DNA of 49,776 nucleotides from Saprospiraceae bacterium (lineage in GTDB: Bacteria > Bacteroidota > Bacteroidia > Chitinophagales > Saprospiraceae). Positions 17,025 to 27,498 of this stretch are shown in pieces; the stretch's first letter is position 1; the number at the start of each line of letters is the position of its first letter. The position numbers were made by a program, and so were the translations under genes. The notes beneath the pieces are model-generated. The model was given only the letters and a program-made list of their open reading frames with translations, was not told the DNA's origin and searched no databases. The DNA is taken from NCBI GenBank assembly GCA_020629035.1, contig JAHDEC010000027.1, positions 1 to 49,776 of the forward strand. Reading direction: 5' to 3'.

Positions 17025-18842
17025 GTGGTAATTAGGCTTTTACTTTTTCTTGTTTTTTTCCCAATGTTGTGTTATAGCCAGACAGATTTAAGCATCTTAT
17101 CTGACACCATTGATATTAGCCAAACCAAATTATTGGGAGAATCTTGGTCGCAGGTCAATAAGCAGGCATCGCTGGCTGAAGCTCTCCAGAGGAACACCTC
17201 TCTAAATTATAAAAACTATGGACCGGGAAGCATAGCTACGCTTTCATTAAGAGGTACAAGCGCTTCTCATGCCAATGTCATATGGAATAATGTCCCGATT
17301 GAAAACACTATGGTAGGGCAAATGGATTTTAGCTTAATTCCCTCCTATTTTATAGATGAATACAAGATTACATTAAACAACATTGAATCCCACAACTATC
17401 CAAGCTTAGGTATTGGAGGCAATGTCATGTTTGCGAGTAAGCATAACAAAACCAATTCTGGATGGTCTATAAATAGCTTAACGGAAAGATCAAGTTTCAA
17501 TAATTATGTGCAAGCTGCAAGCATCCAGTATTCAAACACCAAGTGGTATTTTAAGCAACAAGCTTATTTTCAAGATGCCCAAAATAATTATCCGTATACC
17601 ATAGAGGGTACTGATAGCACAGCCTATTTAAATCACAACCATTTTAGCCAACAAGCCAGTCTAACGGAATTAAGCTATACTGCAAACGAGAAATTAAATG
17701 TAAAAGCAGATGTCTGGTTTCAACAAGCAGAAAGACAACTACCACCAACTAGTGTACAAGGAGTGAGTCTATCAAGCCAATCAGATGATATTATAAGAGC
17801 AACATTGAATTATAAAGGACTTTTTAAACACTGGCAAGTAAATCAGACGATTGCCCTAACTGATGAAAAAATCAGATTTTTAGACCCCATTAATATCGTT
17901 GATAATACTTCTAATTTTAGCAGACTATTTGCCAGCAATCAGCTAAAGTGGTTTGGACGCTTTTTTGATGTTTTCGTAAATCAGAGTATAGCGCTACACA
18001 AAGCCAATATCGAGAAATATGAAAATGAAATTCAAGAAATGAGATACAGCTTAAATGTGGGTATTTCAAAGCAATGGAACAAGTTAGGTGTAAAAATTCA
18101 AGGCATAAAAAACCACAATAACCAATTAAAATTACCTTTAAGTGGTAGTGCCAATATTGCTTACTATTTGTTAAGTGATATTAGTCTAAACCTGGAGCAG
18201 TCTTGGCGAATTAGAGAACCTTCTTTTAATGATTTATACTGGTTTCCGGGCGGAAATCCTGATTTAAAAGCCGAAAAATCTAGGCACTCAGAACTCAGCA
18301 TAGCTATAGTTAAACCAACAAGTCAGTTTCGTATTTCAGCCTATTATAAGGATACTGAAGATTGGATCCTGTGGTATCGTCCAAATCAATCTTTTTTCTG
18401 GATACCAGAAAATATCCAAGAAGTAACTTCTCGAGGATTGGAGTTTTCACACAAACTAAACTTAAATGTATTTACACTATCAAGTGAGTATACTTATACC
18501 CAGTCCACTTTTACCAAAGCCACACAGAGTCCCGTGATTACGGAAGGGAGTCAACTTTGGTATATACCGAAGCATGCCGCAAATATTGGCTTAACTGGAA
18601 ATTTGCATCAGCTAGGATATGGTATAAATCATTTATTTAGATCTTCCTCAACAGGCATCAATAAATCTATCAAGGCCTATCATCTTACAGACATTTATTT
18701 GAAATATTCGTATCAATTGAGCAAGTTATCAACTACAATAAAACTAACTTGCAATAATCTTTTTGACAGTCAATATGAAGTGATTGAATTTAGGCCTATG
18801 CCTGGGAGAAATTACGGTATTTCGATAAATCTTAATCTTTAA
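17025..18842 (+). CDS. TonB-dependent receptor, BtuB-like small type
   Basis: About 605 residues, short for a Bacteroidota SusC but right for BtuB-type receptors. Signal peptide VIRLLLFLVFFPMLCYS before Q. A plug domain is visible as NYGPGSIATLSLRGTSASH then VIWNNVPIENTMVGQMD, followed by a 22-strand-like barrel ending in the aromatic-rich GRNYGISINLNL. No carboxypeptidase-like N-terminal extension. The start is GTG 17025 or TTG 17016; the ATG at 17023 is out of frame and stops at once. It ends one base before a DUF4465-like gene. That pairing is common at corrinoid uptake loci, so vitamin B12 is the best substrate guess, not proven. Confidence 0.85.
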   Translation: MVIRLLLFLVFFPMLCYSQTDLSILSDTIDISQTKLLGESWSQVNKQASLAEALQRNTSLNYKNYGPGSIATLSLRGTSASHANVIWNNVPIENTMVGQMDFSLIPSYFIDEYKITLNNIESHNYPSLGIGGNVMFASKHNKTNSGWSINSLTERSSFNNYVQAASIQYSNTKWYFKQQAYFQDAQNNYPYTIEGTDSTAYLNHNHFSQQASLTELSYTANEKLNVKADVWFQQAERQLPPTSVQGVSLSSQSDDIIRATLNYKGLFKHWQVNQTIALTDEKIRFLDPINIVDNTSNFSRLFASNQLKWFGRFFDVFVNQSIALHKANIEKYENEIQEMRYSLNVGISKQWNKLGVKIQGIKNHNNQLKLPLSGSANIAYYLLSDISLNLEQSWRIREPSFNDLYWFPGGNPDLKAEKSRHSELSIAIVKPTSQFRISAYYKDTEDWILWYRPNQSFFWIPENIQEVTSRGLEFSHKLNLNVFTLSSEYTYTQSTFTKATQSPVITEGSQLWYIPKHAANIGLTGNLHQLGYGINHLFRSSSTGINKSIKAYHLTDIYLKYSYQLSKLSTTIKLTCNNLFDSQYEVIEFRPMPGRNYGISINLNL

Positions 18843-18843
18843 A

Positions 18844-19797
18844 ATGAAAAACATCCTACTCTTATTATTTGTAAGCCTCAGCAGTCTGAATGCTCAGACA
18901 GTCAACTTTGAATCCTTCGAACTAAACGAAAATGAAGTGCTGATAGATGCACCGGATGATCAATGGGTAGAAACACCTGTTTCATTACCTAATGGTTATG
19001 ATATGCAGTTTGACTTTTACTTTAATTGGTTTATTTCTTCGATGACCGACACAAGCACACCTGGATTTCAAAATCAATATTCTGCTATTACTGGTGCTGG
19101 AAATAATGGATCTCAGAATTATGCGATAGACTATAATTTCGCTTCAGACTTCAGTCCCACCCAAATTATCATTGCAAATGAATTCGATGATATTTTTGTG
19201 GAAGGGATGTATCTCACCAACTCGACTTATGCATATTTAAGTATGCTTAATGGTGACAGCTTCGCAAAAAAATTTGGTGGTGAATCAGGAGATGATCCCG
19301 ATTACTTCTATCTATCTTTTAGAGGTGTAAAAGATGGAATAGTGACAGCTGACTCGTTAATTTTTTATCTTGCTAACTTCCAGTTTGAGGATAACAGTCT
19401 TGATTATATAGTCAATGAATGGACCTACTTTGATGTTAGTTCATTAGGTCAGGTAGATGAGTATCAGATCCAATATTTCTCTTCTGACTCAGGAGCTTTC
19501 GGAATAAATACGCCAACCTACTTTTGTATGGATGACATCCAATATAGCTTCATTGATAATGTAGAAGACGAAACATTAAAAGCAAGTTTTAGTGTGGCTC
19601 CAAATCCATGTACTGATGTAGTGACAATTAGTACAGTATCTCAAACCCCCGTTATTTTATTGAATGCAAGCGGTCAGCAGCTCTATCATTGGGATAATAT
19701 AGATCTTGGAGAAAACAGTTTTGACATTGCTAATTTACAGGGAGGAATTTATATTCTAAGACAAGGTGAATCTAGTATGAAATTAGTGGTGAGGTGA
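18844..19797 (+). CDS. T9SS-sorted DUF4465-like protein (possible corrinoid-binding surface protein)
   Basis: 317 residues. Signal peptide MKNILLLLFVSLSSLNAQ. The middle reads as a beta-sandwich with DUF4465-type landmarks: NFESFELN at the start, YAIDYNF, GMYLTNSTYAYLSMLNGD, KFGG...DPDYFYLSFRG, and DSLIFYLANFQFEDN. The last 70 or so residues (SVAPNPCTDVVTIST through GGIYILRQ) form a T9SS type A sorting domain, so it is exported and surface-attached. In gut Bacteroides, BtuH, a B12-binding lipoprotein coded beside BtuB, is to my recollection of this fold. Here the same role would be filled by a T9SS-anchored version. The start lies one base after the receptor stop. Confidence 0.75.
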   Translation: MKNILLLLFVSLSSLNAQTVNFESFELNENEVLIDAPDDQWVETPVSLPNGYDMQFDFYFNWFISSMTDTSTPGFQNQYSAITGAGNNGSQNYAIDYNFASDFSPTQIIIANEFDDIFVEGMYLTNSTYAYLSMLNGDSFAKKFGGESGDDPDYFYLSFRGVKDGIVTADSLIFYLANFQFEDNSLDYIVNEWTYFDVSSLGQVDEYQIQYFSSDSGAFGINTPTYFCMDDIQYSFIDNVEDETLKASFSVAPNPCTDVVTISTVSQTPVILLNASGQQLYHWDNIDLGENSFDIANLQGGIYILRQGESSMKLVVR

Positions 19798-19805
19798 GTT
19801 AACTA

Positions 19806-20243
19806 TTACTCTTCGCCTCTAAGTCTAGCATCTTGCTTTTGGGCAATTTCTACAATTTTACGCATGGTCTGAGCTATGGTCAAAATGATTAGAAATATAA
19901 AAGTGAAGAGCATATACAACCATCTGAACTGACCTGCATCATCAACGGTCACGCCCGAGATTTGAGTGGCTAAAAACCCACCAATAATGGCCAAACTAAC
20001 ATAACTAATCAGGCTAAATATCCAATATTGTCCCATGTTTTTTGTGGCAATACTTAAAATAGCGTTGGTGACAGAAAACAACAACAGTATCGTAAAGGAT
20101 GCCTCCCATGCCGCTAATGAAGGTGCTATTTCAGCGGAAGGTTTTTGCCATATAACCAGTTGAATTAATAACAGAAAAATGACAAAAGCTGCTAGTTGCT
20201 GCAGGGGATGAAAACCTCTTTGCAAAATGGACTGGTACTTCAT
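19806..20243 (-). CDS. Small four-helix integral membrane protein, unknown function
   Basis: 145 residues with four hydrophobic segments: about 17-33 (AAFVIFLLLIQLVIW), 50-67 (TILLLFSVTNAILSIA), 74-93 (ISYVSLAIIGGFLA) and 108-126 (MLFTFIFLIILTIAQ), then a charged tail (KIVEIAQKQDARLRGEE). Not recognised as an enzyme or transporter; small inner-membrane proteins of this kind are common in Bacteroidota. It converges on the DUF4465 gene with an 8-nt gap and diverges from the T9SS protein gene. ATG start. Confidence 0.7.
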   Translation of the reverse strand: MKYQSILQRGFHPLQQLAAFVIFLLLIQLVIWQKPSAEIAPSLAAWEASFTILLLFSVTNAILSIATKNMGQYWIFSLISYVSLAIIGGFLATQISGVTVDDAGQFRWLYMLFTFIFLIILTIAQTMRKIVEIAQKQDARLRGEE

Positions 20244-20356
20244 ATTGTAAGAATATCAGAAATCAAGAAATTGTTTTGATTTTTGCCGACTATTTATTCG
20301 AATATATGGAAAGCAAGGCAGAATAATTCTTTTGTTTTATGTATCTTTCTTTTACT

Positions 20357-21046
20357 ATGATAAATAAGCATCCATTAGGACTCATTTTTGGTTTTTTGCT
20401 GTTCATTTCAGCCAGTAATATCACTGCTCAAGATTTTAAATTTTCCCACGATCCTGGTGATACACTAATAGCTGAAATTCAAAATAATATTTCAACAGCT
20501 CATTTCATCTATCAAGTAAATGAAACTGATGAGCCGCTTATCCTTAAATGGAGATTAATTGAAAATACAATCCCAGAAGATTGGTTTTTAGAGCTGTGTG
20601 ATAATACTACTTGTTATTCAAGTTTTCCAAACAACATGATTATGGATACTATAGAAGGAGATGTCAATGCCTTTTTGAAACTCACAGTAAATCCCGAGGG
20701 TGATACTAACCCTGCCCATATGACATTTAGAGTTTCTGAAAATGGAGATGATGCTAATTTTAAAATTGCACATTTTCAATTTAATCCAATGATCATTGAT
20801 AATGTGTTGGATGAAGAAGCTGGGGATATTAAACTATTTCCTAACCCATGCAACTCAGAACTCTTTATTAATAATATTAACACAGAAGAGATTACTAATA
20901 TTCAGATAATTAACATGAAAGGTCAGCTGTTAGTGACAAAGCAGAGCGACCATTCCATAGATGTATCCCCTCTGAGGCCAGGAAGTTACATTCTACGGGT
21001 GACTACCAAAGACCGACAATTATCAACCGTTTTCGAAAAACAATAA
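20357..21046 (+). CDS. Small secreted protein with T9SS type A sorting domain
   Basis: About 229 residues. ATG 20357 is preferred to ATG 20339 because it begins a clean signal peptide (MINKHPLGLIFGFLLFISAS, cut after NITAQ). The middle is an Ig-like beta domain with LILKWRLIENTIPEDWFLE and a probable disulfide at CDNTTC. The C-terminal 75 residues, LFPNPCNSELFINN then GSYILRV, form the T9SS sorting domain. The C25 protease gene starts 15 nt downstream, so the two are likely coexpressed; this protein may be a partner or just a co-secreted surface protein. No enzymatic motif seen. Confidence 0.8.
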   Translation: MINKHPLGLIFGFLLFISASNITAQDFKFSHDPGDTLIAEIQNNISTAHFIYQVNETDEPLILKWRLIENTIPEDWFLELCDNTTCYSSFPNNMIMDTIEGDVNAFLKLTVNPEGDTNPAHMTFRVSENGDDANFKIAHFQFNPMIIDNVLDEEAGDIKLFPNPCNSELFINNINTEEITNIQIINMKGQLLVTKQSDHSIDVSPLRPGSYILRVTTKDRQLSTVFEKQ

Positions 21047-21061
21047 CAAATCAAGCATACC

Positions 21062-24000
21062 ATGATTAGAATTCTATTTTTACTTACATGCTTCCTTTAC
21101 TCATTGAACATATCTGCAAATACACCAGATATAGAGGCAAATGTACTTTCAGAAAATGCCCAAGAGATAACTTTTGAAATTAATGTGAAAGATTTTTCTT
21201 TTGAAAATGTAAGTACCTCTCGAGGAGATTATTTAATTCCTATTATTGATGGAGCGGTGAGTCAACTAATAGAGGGCAAGCCGGATTTACCAGTATTCTC
21301 AACTAATTTCCAATTGGATTTTAATGAAATGCTAAAATTCGAAGTGCTTGATTATGAATATTCAGACTACCCCAATACTCCTATCGCACCATCTAAAGGT
21401 AATTTGCTAAGAAATATAGATCCAAATACCATTGCCTATCCATTTGGATCAGATTATAATCTTGAAGGGTTTATGCCGGAAAACTTAGTGGATGCTGAAG
21501 AAACATTCATTTTTAGAAGCGTGAAAGGACAGGGAGTTAAGTTTTTCCCAATGCAGTTTCAAGCTTCAAGCAATACCTTAAGAGTGATCAACAAGGTACT
21601 TATTAAAGCGAAAAAGGTAGCTCAAAAATCAAATATAACATCAGATAATGTACCCGCTATAAATCCAATATTTAGAGATTTCTATGCAGAGCGTTTTCTT
21701 AACTATAGCGAAACCAATTCGCGTTATGACTATATCGATGAGTATGGTGGAATTCTATATGTTATGCCTAGCATGTATGATGAAGTTATGGAGCCTATTA
21801 TCACTTGGAAAAAGCAAAAAGGACATAAAGTCTTTGTTTCTCATACCGATGATTTTGGTGTAGACTTGGATGCTGTTAAAGGACATATCAGTGACATGTA
21901 TAAAAGTGAGTACATATCATATGTGGTAATTGTCGGTGATGAAGATCAAGTAACTTCCGAGCTCTTTTTAGGTGCTGGGGATGGCTATTGTGATAATTGT
22001 TACGGATACATCGATGGTGAAGATCACTTTCCAGAGGTACTCATTGGAAGATTATTAGTTCACAACGCAGATGAACTGGTACCAGTGGTTCAAAAACTAA
22101 TGGAATACGAAACCAATCCTAATACAAGCAAAGAAAAATGGTTCACAACAGCCATGGGTGCAGGATCTCAAGAAGGACCTGGAGATAATGGAGAGATTGA
22201 TTTTGAGCACATGAACATTATAAAAGAGGAACTATTAAACTTTACCTACGAAGAGGTCTATGAATTTTATGAAGGTAACCAATCTGATTCTTCTCCTACA
22301 CCAGGAGATATAACTTCAGATGATCCAGCTTGGCCTAATGTTACTGAGTTGTTAGCCGTGATTGAAGGACAAGGGACGTCTCTTTATAATTATGTAGGCC
22401 ATGGTAGTCATGGAATTTTAGTTACCGGTGGATTAAATAATGACGCGATTGACAACATGGTCAATGATGGTGCGTATCCTTTTTGTATTGCAGTAGCTTG
22501 TTGTGTTGGGGATTTTGATGAGTCAGATGGATCAGGTGATTGTTTCGGAGAAAAGTGGATTAAGGCTACCGATGAAACCACCGGAAATCCAGCCGGAGGA
22601 ATTGGTGGATTATTTTCTTCTGTACTGCAAAGTTGGGCACCTCCAATGGCAGGTCAAGATGAAATGAACCGAATCATTGCTGGAACAGGAGCTTATGAGA
22701 CAAGACATACCTTTGGTTCTATCCTAGTGCACGGAGGATCTTACATGATCGACCAATACGATGGAGCGGGAGAAGACATGATGGATACGTGGTGTTTATT
22801 TGGTGATCCAAGTATGGACATTAGAACTGCATTTCCAGCAAATTTAGAAGTTACTCATGTAGAAAGCGTACTCATTGGCACACCAAGTATCAATGTTTCT
22901 TGCAATACTGAAGGAGCAATGATTGGTTTATTCTATAGAGGAGAATCAGTGGGTACAGGCTACGTAGAAAACGGTGTAGCAAACATCATGGTAGAGGGAG
23001 AAGGCCTGCTTTTACCTGAAGAAGTTACTGTGACAGGAACAGCTTTTAACACAATTCCGTACCAAGGCCAAATAGAAGTGATTCCCGCAGAAGGACCGTT
23101 TGTTATTTTGTCGGATTATATAGTGAATGATAATGGGGCAAATAATAATGGACAAGCAGACTATGCAGAGTTGGTTAGGTTCAATGTCACGCTAGCAAAT
23201 GTTGGCCTTGAATCTGCGGACAATGTAAATCTAGTATTAAGCACTTCAGATGCCAATGTTACACTAATAGAGAATAATCAATCCTTTGGCAATATAGCGG
23301 CTGATGATAATGTACTAATGAGTGAAAGTTTTGCGATTCAAGTTGCTGATTTTATTGATGATCAACATACCGTTAATTTCGATGCAACAATAACTGCAGA
23401 TGGTCATGAATGGGAAACGAACATGACATTGAAACTGAATGCACCCAACTTATCAGTGGGTAATATTCGGATTGATGATAGTGCAACAGGTAATGGTAAT
23501 CAGCGGATGGATGCAGATGAGACTGTGGAGATTGTCATTGAAAACCTAAATAAAGGAAATAGTGACATTGTAAACTTAACGGGTAGCTTATCCATTGATA
23601 ATTCATTCGTTAGTCTAGTTAATGGCTCTCAAGGAATTACCCAGTTGAATGCAAGTACAGGTTTGATGGAAACGAGATATGAAATATATCTTGCCGCAAA
23701 TACTCCAAATGACACACAAGTAGATCTTAGTTATTTGGTGACTGACGATATTTACAGTGCTACTGGAGATGCTACTTTTAGAGCAAATTTGATTGTAGAA
23801 GATTTTGAGAATGAAACATCTGAGCACCCATCAGAAAATGCAAGTGATACACCGTGGTTTAGAACCACACTAGCTCCTTATGCTGGTCAATATTGTATGC
23901 AATCTGGAGCCATTCCTAACAATGATGAAACGGTATTTAGTATGCCTTTGGATATTCTGGAAGCAGGAACCATCAATTTTTCCTTTAAAACGGATTCTGA

Positions 24001-24490
24001 GAACTCGTATGACTTTCTACTATTTATGATTGATGATGTAGAAATGGGTTCGTGGAGTGGTAAAAATGAATGGGAGGAAATTAGCTATCCTATAAGTGCT
24101 GGTGAGCATACTCTGCAATGGATTTATGATAAGGATGAGATAGTTGAGGTTGGAGCTGATGCAGTATGGATTGATGATATTATTTTACCACCCTACCAAG
24201 AAATTCAGCCATCAAATGTAGAAGATGCAAACTTGCTTAGCACGGTAATTTCTCCAAACCCAGCTCATGATGTCCTTAATCTTAGCCTAGTCGCAGAGAT
24301 CGGCGCTAAGTACAATGTTGAGCTTTTAAACATTAATGGTAAACGAGTTAAGCAAGTGCTTAATAACCACTTGGCAGTTAACCATACCATAGAACACACG
24401 CTCTATGTTGATGATTTATCCTCTGGTATATATTTGCTGAGGGTCCAAAAAGATTTGAAAACGGAAACTTATAAATTAGTTATCGAGTAA
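21062..24490 (+). CDS. C25-family (gingipain-like) cysteine protease, T9SS-secreted
   Basis: 1142 residues. Signal peptide MIRILFLLTCFLYSLNISA, then a C25 propeptide-like region to about 210, then the catalytic domain from GGILYVMPSMYDE to about 590. His447 in NYVGHGSHG and Cys480 in AVACCVGDFD align with the gingipain dyad; CFGEKWIKA is also conserved. After it come an Ig-like domain, two CARDB-like beta domains (about 690-890), a jelly-roll domain resembling cleaved adhesins (DFENETSE to VWIDDIILPP), and a T9SS type A tail (ISPNPAHDVLNLSL to GIYLLRVQ). An extracellular endopeptidase is expected; specificity is not predictable. PorU, the C25 sortase, is less likely given the tail and lack of porV. 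Confidence 0.9.
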   Translation: MIRILFLLTCFLYSLNISANTPDIEANVLSENAQEITFEINVKDFSFENVSTSRGDYLIPIIDGAVSQLIEGKPDLPVFSTNFQLDFNEMLKFEVLDYEYSDYPNTPIAPSKGNLLRNIDPNTIAYPFGSDYNLEGFMPENLVDAEETFIFRSVKGQGVKFFPMQFQASSNTLRVINKVLIKAKKVAQKSNITSDNVPAINPIFRDFYAERFLNYSETNSRYDYIDEYGGILYVMPSMYDEVMEPIITWKKQKGHKVFVSHTDDFGVDLDAVKGHISDMYKSEYISYVVIVGDEDQVTSELFLGAGDGYCDNCYGYIDGEDHFPEVLIGRLLVHNADELVPVVQKLMEYETNPNTSKEKWFTTAMGAGSQEGPGDNGEIDFEHMNIIKEELLNFTYEEVYEFYEGNQSDSSPTPGDITSDDPAWPNVTELLAVIEGQGTSLYNYVGHGSHGILVTGGLNNDAIDNMVNDGAYPFCIAVACCVGDFDESDGSGDCFGEKWIKATDETTGNPAGGIGGLFSSVLQSWAPPMAGQDEMNRIIAGTGAYETRHTFGSILVHGGSYMIDQYDGAGEDMMDTWCLFGDPSMDIRTAFPANLEVTHVESVLIGTPSINVSCNTEGAMIGLFYRGESVGTGYVENGVANIMVEGEGLLLPEEVTVTGTAFNTIPYQGQIEVIPAEGPFVILSDYIVNDNGANNNGQADYAELVRFNVTLANVGLESADNVNLVLSTSDANVTLIENNQSFGNIAADDNVLMSESFAIQVADFIDDQHTVNFDATITADGHEWETNMTLKLNAPNLSVGNIRIDDSATGNGNQRMDADETVEIVIENLNKGNSDIVNLTGSLSIDNSFVSLVNGSQGITQLNASTGLMETRYEIYLAANTPNDTQVDLSYLVTDDIYSATGDATFRANLIVEDFENETSEHPSENASDTPWFRTTLAPYAGQYCMQSGAIPNNDETVFSMPLDILEAGTINFSFKTDSENSYDFLLFMIDDVEMGSWSGKNEWEEISYPISAGEHTLQWIYDKDEIVEVGADAVWIDDIILPPYQEIQPSNVEDANLLSTVISPNPAHDVLNLSLVAEIGAKYNVELLNINGKRVKQVLNNHLAVNHTIEHTLYVDDLSSGIYLLRVQKDLKTETYKLVIE

Positions 24491-24496
24491 AAAATA

Positions 24497-24525
24497 AAAG
24501 CCGAAGTAAAAACTTCGGCTTTTTT
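24497..24525 (+). terminator. Intrinsic terminator after C25 protease gene
   Basis: GCCGAAGT (24500-24507) pairs with ACTTCGGC (24512-24519) around a short A-rich loop, flanked by AAAA before and TTTTTT after. A-U pairs extend the stem, and the symmetry would let it work on both strands. Confidence 0.9.
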
Positions 24526-24560
24526 ATTTAAACATTTTCCTTCCTGCTTGTTTTAATAAC

Positions 24561-25157
24561 ATGGCTCTAGAAAAAAATTATCTCATACATCCTCAGGTAT
24601 TATTTACCTATTTGCTGCTCTTTGGGATGTCCAGTTTATTCATTGCCTTCTCAGCAGCATTTATGTATAACCGAATTCAAGCTGGATTACCACCTATTCA
24701 GTTACCGTCTTTATTTTACTTTAATACGCTTATTTTATTGCTTTCTAGCTTTGCCTTAATCAAAGCCAAGCAGTCCTATCTAAAAGATCAAACAGAGCAA
24801 TATAAGGCTTTTTTATTGACTACTCTCCTATTGTCTCTGATTTTTTTGGGCATGCAAATCTTAGCATGGAAGCAACTCTATGATTCAGGCATACATCTTA
24901 CCTATAGTAATATGGCTTCCTACTTGTATGTGATAAGCTTTGTACATATGCTCCACTTGATTGGGGGAATCCCTTTCCTTGCTTATTTCTGGTTTACAGC
25001 TATTAAGAAAATGAAAGAACCTGTTTCCGTGCTGGTCTACTTTTCTGATGAAACTAAAGCACGTCGATTAAAACTGCTAACTATCTACTGGCACTTTTTA
25101 GATATTCTCTGGATTTATTTGGTCTTATTCTTTCTAATCAATTTTCTGATCAAATAA
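24561..25157 (+). CDS. Heme-copper oxidase subunit III (CtaE-like)
   Basis: 198 residues with five or so membrane helices, the short form of subunit III. Helix landmarks of the family: FLGMQILAWKQLYDSG in the third, FVHMLHLIGGIPFLAYFW in the fourth, and LLTIYWHFLDILWIYLVLFF in the last. Subunit III stabilises and supports proton uptake in aa3/caa3-type terminal oxidases in the inner membrane. No subunit I, II or IV genes lie nearby, so the rest of the complex must be coded elsewhere or this is an extra copy. It lies between a terminator and the purL promoter region, so it is its own unit. Confidence 0.85.
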   Translation: MALEKNYLIHPQVLFTYLLLFGMSSLFIAFSAAFMYNRIQAGLPPIQLPSLFYFNTLILLLSSFALIKAKQSYLKDQTEQYKAFLLTTLLLSLIFLGMQILAWKQLYDSGIHLTYSNMASYLYVISFVHMLHLIGGIPFLAYFWFTAIKKMKEPVSVLVYFSDETKARRLKLLTIYWHFLDILWIYLVLFFLINFLIK

Positions 25158-25213
25158 TTTGCTAGAAAATTAAAATCGAGCTTCATATTAGTTATAAAGC
25201 TCATTTGAACGAT

Positions 25214-25221
25214 TATCTTTG
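25214..25221 (+). promoter_or_regulatory. Possible -7 promoter element (TATCTTTG) for purL
   Basis: TATCTTTGC matches the Bacteroidota TAnnTTTG -7 box and predicts a start near 25229, about 10 nt before the ATG at 25238. It lies inside the in-frame TTG-started extension (25205), which argues that the extension is not translated. The -33 element is not obvious. Confidence 0.45.
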
Positions 25222-25237
25222 CAGCTTAATTTTGCCA

Positions 25238-27475
25238 ATGGAGAATATAGTATCTAATAAGACTACAGACGCAAGTATTGCGGCTAAGCTAGGTTTGCAA
25301 GCTGATGAATTTGAAAAAATAAAGTCCATACTTGGAAGAACACCCAACTTCACTGAATTAAGTGTTTTTTCTGTCATGTGGTCTGAACACTGTTCCTATA
25401 AAAATTCAATTACCTATTTAAAGACATTACCAAGATCTGGTTCCGCTTTATTAGTAGAAGCTGGTGAGGAAAATGCGGGACTGGTAGATATTGGTGATGG
25501 AATGGCTTGTGCTTTTAAAATTGAATCACATAATCATCCATCAGCTATAGAACCCTATCAAGGAGCTGCAACTGGTGTGGGTGGAATCCATAGAGATATT
25601 TTCACCATGGGAGCAAGACCTATTGCCGCATTAAATTCTTTACGTTTTGGTGACTTAAAAGAAGCGCATACCCAACATTTAGTTAAAGGTGTAGTTAAAG
25701 GAATCGGTGATTATGGCAACTGCTTAGGCGTTCCTACCATCGGTGGTGAAACCTACTTTAATGAGTGTTACAATCAAAATATCCTAGTTAATGCAATGTC
25801 CATAGGGACTGTAAAAGTGGGACACACCGTTTCTGCGGCAGCAGATGGCCCAGGTAATCCAGTATTTATTGTTGGCTCAGCAACTGGTAAAGATGGTATC
25901 CACGGAGCGACTTTTGCTTCTGCTGATTTAACCGAAGACTCAGCTGATGATTTGCCTGCAGTACAGGTAGGTGATCCATTTCAAGAAAAACTTTTGCTAG
26001 AAGCCAGTTTGGAGGCTATACAAACCGGAGCTATTGTAGGAATGCAAGATATGGGAGCTGCAGGAATTTCTTGTTCTACTTCCGAAATGAGTGCAAAGTC
26101 TGGTACAGGAATGCGCATAGATTTAAATAAGGTACCGACACGTCAAGCAGATATGGAGCCGTTTGAGATATTACTCAGTGAATCTCAGGAGCGAATGCTT
26201 ATCGTTTGTAAAAAAGGTATGGAAGCAGATTTAGAAGCCGTTTTTGATAAATGGGATTTAGAGTGTGAAATTATAGGTGAAGTAACCGACACTAAAAAAT
26301 TAGAGTTCTACTTTAATGGAGAATTAGTGGTCGATATTCCATCACATGATTTAGTATTAGGCGGCGGAGCTCCTATCTATGATCGCGAATTTAAGCAAGC
26401 TGCTTATTATGATGAACTTCAGTCTTTTAGTATAGACAACATTGAACAACCTAAAGATCTTGTGCAGACAGCTAGAGATTTAATGGCGTCTCCTAATTTG
26501 TCATCCAAACGATGGATTTATAGGCAATATGACTCTATGGTTAGGACTAATAGTATGCACACAAATGAACCTTCAGATGGGTTTTTAGTACGTTTAAAAG
26601 GGACTGAAAAGGCCATAGTTGCCTCCGTTGATTGTAATGCTTCTTACGTCTATGCTGATCCTTACATTGGCACCATGATTGCGGTGGCTGAAGCAGCAAG
26701 AAACATAGCCTGTACGGGAGCAAAACCACTTGCAGTAACTAACTGCTTAAATTTTGGAAACCCATATAATCCTGAGGTTTATTGGCAGTTTGTCAATGCC
26801 ATCAAAGGTATGGGAGAAGCGTGTAGAAAGTTTGAGACACCTGTCACTGGTGGGAATGTAAGTTTTTACAATCAGACTCAAATAAACCAAACCGTAGAAC
26901 CTGTGCATCCGACTCCAACCATTGGAATGATAGGATTGATGGAAAACTTAGATCACCAAACCGGATTATCATTTAAAGAAGCTGGAGATAGCATCATTTT
27001 ATTGGGCACCAATAGAAATGACATCAATCAAAGTGAATATCTAAAGCATATTCATAATGAAGCAAAATCGCCTGTTCCTTACTTTGATTTAGCCGAGGAA
27101 GCAAGATTACAAAACTTAATACTATCCTTGATTAGTGCTCATAAAGTCATATCAGCACATGATGTATCGGAAGGTGGCTTATTCTTTTGTCTTGTCGAAG
27201 CATGCATGAACAATGAATTAGGTTTTGAAGTTAATGCAGAAAGTGAGCTTCGAAAAGATGCTTTATTATTTGGAGAGGCTCAGAGTCGTATCGTGATCTC
27301 TTGTAAAAAGGAAAACGTAGCTAGCATATTACAAACGGCTAATTCTATGGACATCGAAGCTAAAGAATTAGGGCTTGTAACCAATGAGACAATGAAGTTT
27401 GATGAAATGGATTTTGGACATGTTAGTGATTTTATTAATATCTTTGAACACACATTACCATCCTACTTGGACTAA
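25238..27475 (+). CDS. purL: Phosphoribosylformylglycinamidine synthase subunit PurL
   Basis: About 745 residues, the small PurL type that needs separate PurS and PurQ. It catalyses ATP-dependent conversion of FGAR to FGAM in purine synthesis. Motifs: [38 protein letters not shown] with the conserved His, [34 protein letters not shown], and [11 protein letters not shown] in the second AIRS-like half. ATG 25238 was chosen over TTG 25205 because homologs begin near here and a -7 box falls between the two. No other pur gene is adjacent. A TlpA-like gene follows after 23 nt. Confidence 0.95.
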   Translation: MENIVSNKTTDASIAAKLGLQADEFEKIKSILGRTPNFTELSVFSVMWSEHCSYKNSITYLKTLPRSGSALLVEAGEENAGLVDIGDGMACAFKIESHNHPSAIEPYQGAATGVGGIHRDIFTMGARPIAALNSLRFGDLKEAHTQHLVKGVVKGIGDYGNCLGVPTIGGETYFNECYNQNILVNAMSIGTVKVGHTVSAAADGPGNPVFIVGSATGKDGIHGATFASADLTEDSADDLPAVQVGDPFQEKLLLEASLEAIQTGAIVGMQDMGAAGISCSTSEMSAKSGTGMRIDLNKVPTRQADMEPFEILLSESQERMLIVCKKGMEADLEAVFDKWDLECEIIGEVTDTKKLEFYFNGELVVDIPSHDLVLGGGAPIYDREFKQAAYYDELQSFSIDNIEQPKDLVQTARDLMASPNLSSKRWIYRQYDSMVRTNSMHTNEPSDGFLVRLKGTEKAIVASVDCNASYVYADPYIGTMIAVAEAARNIACTGAKPLAVTNCLNFGNPYNPEVYWQFVNAIKGMGEACRKFETPVTGGNVSFYNQTQINQTVEPVHPTPTIGMIGLMENLDHQTGLSFKEAGDSIILLGTNRNDINQSEYLKHIHNEAKSPVPYFDLAEEARLQNLILSLISAHKVISAHDVSEGGLFFCLVEACMNNELGFEVNAESELRKDALLFGEAQSRIVISCKKENVASILQTANSMDIEAKELGLVTNETMKFDEMDFGHVSDFINIFEHTLPSYLD

Positions 27476-27498
27476 TTAATAAATAAAATTTTAAAATC

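Noticed and set aside
17023-17031. ATG at 17023 as receptor start
   Set aside because: It is out of frame with the receptor and reads ATG-TGG-TAA.
21062-24490. Identification of the C25 protease as the T9SS sortase PorU
   Set aside because: It has CARDB-like and jelly-roll domains and a type A sorting tail, sits beside another cargo protein, and no porV is nearby; a secreted gingipain-like protease fits better.
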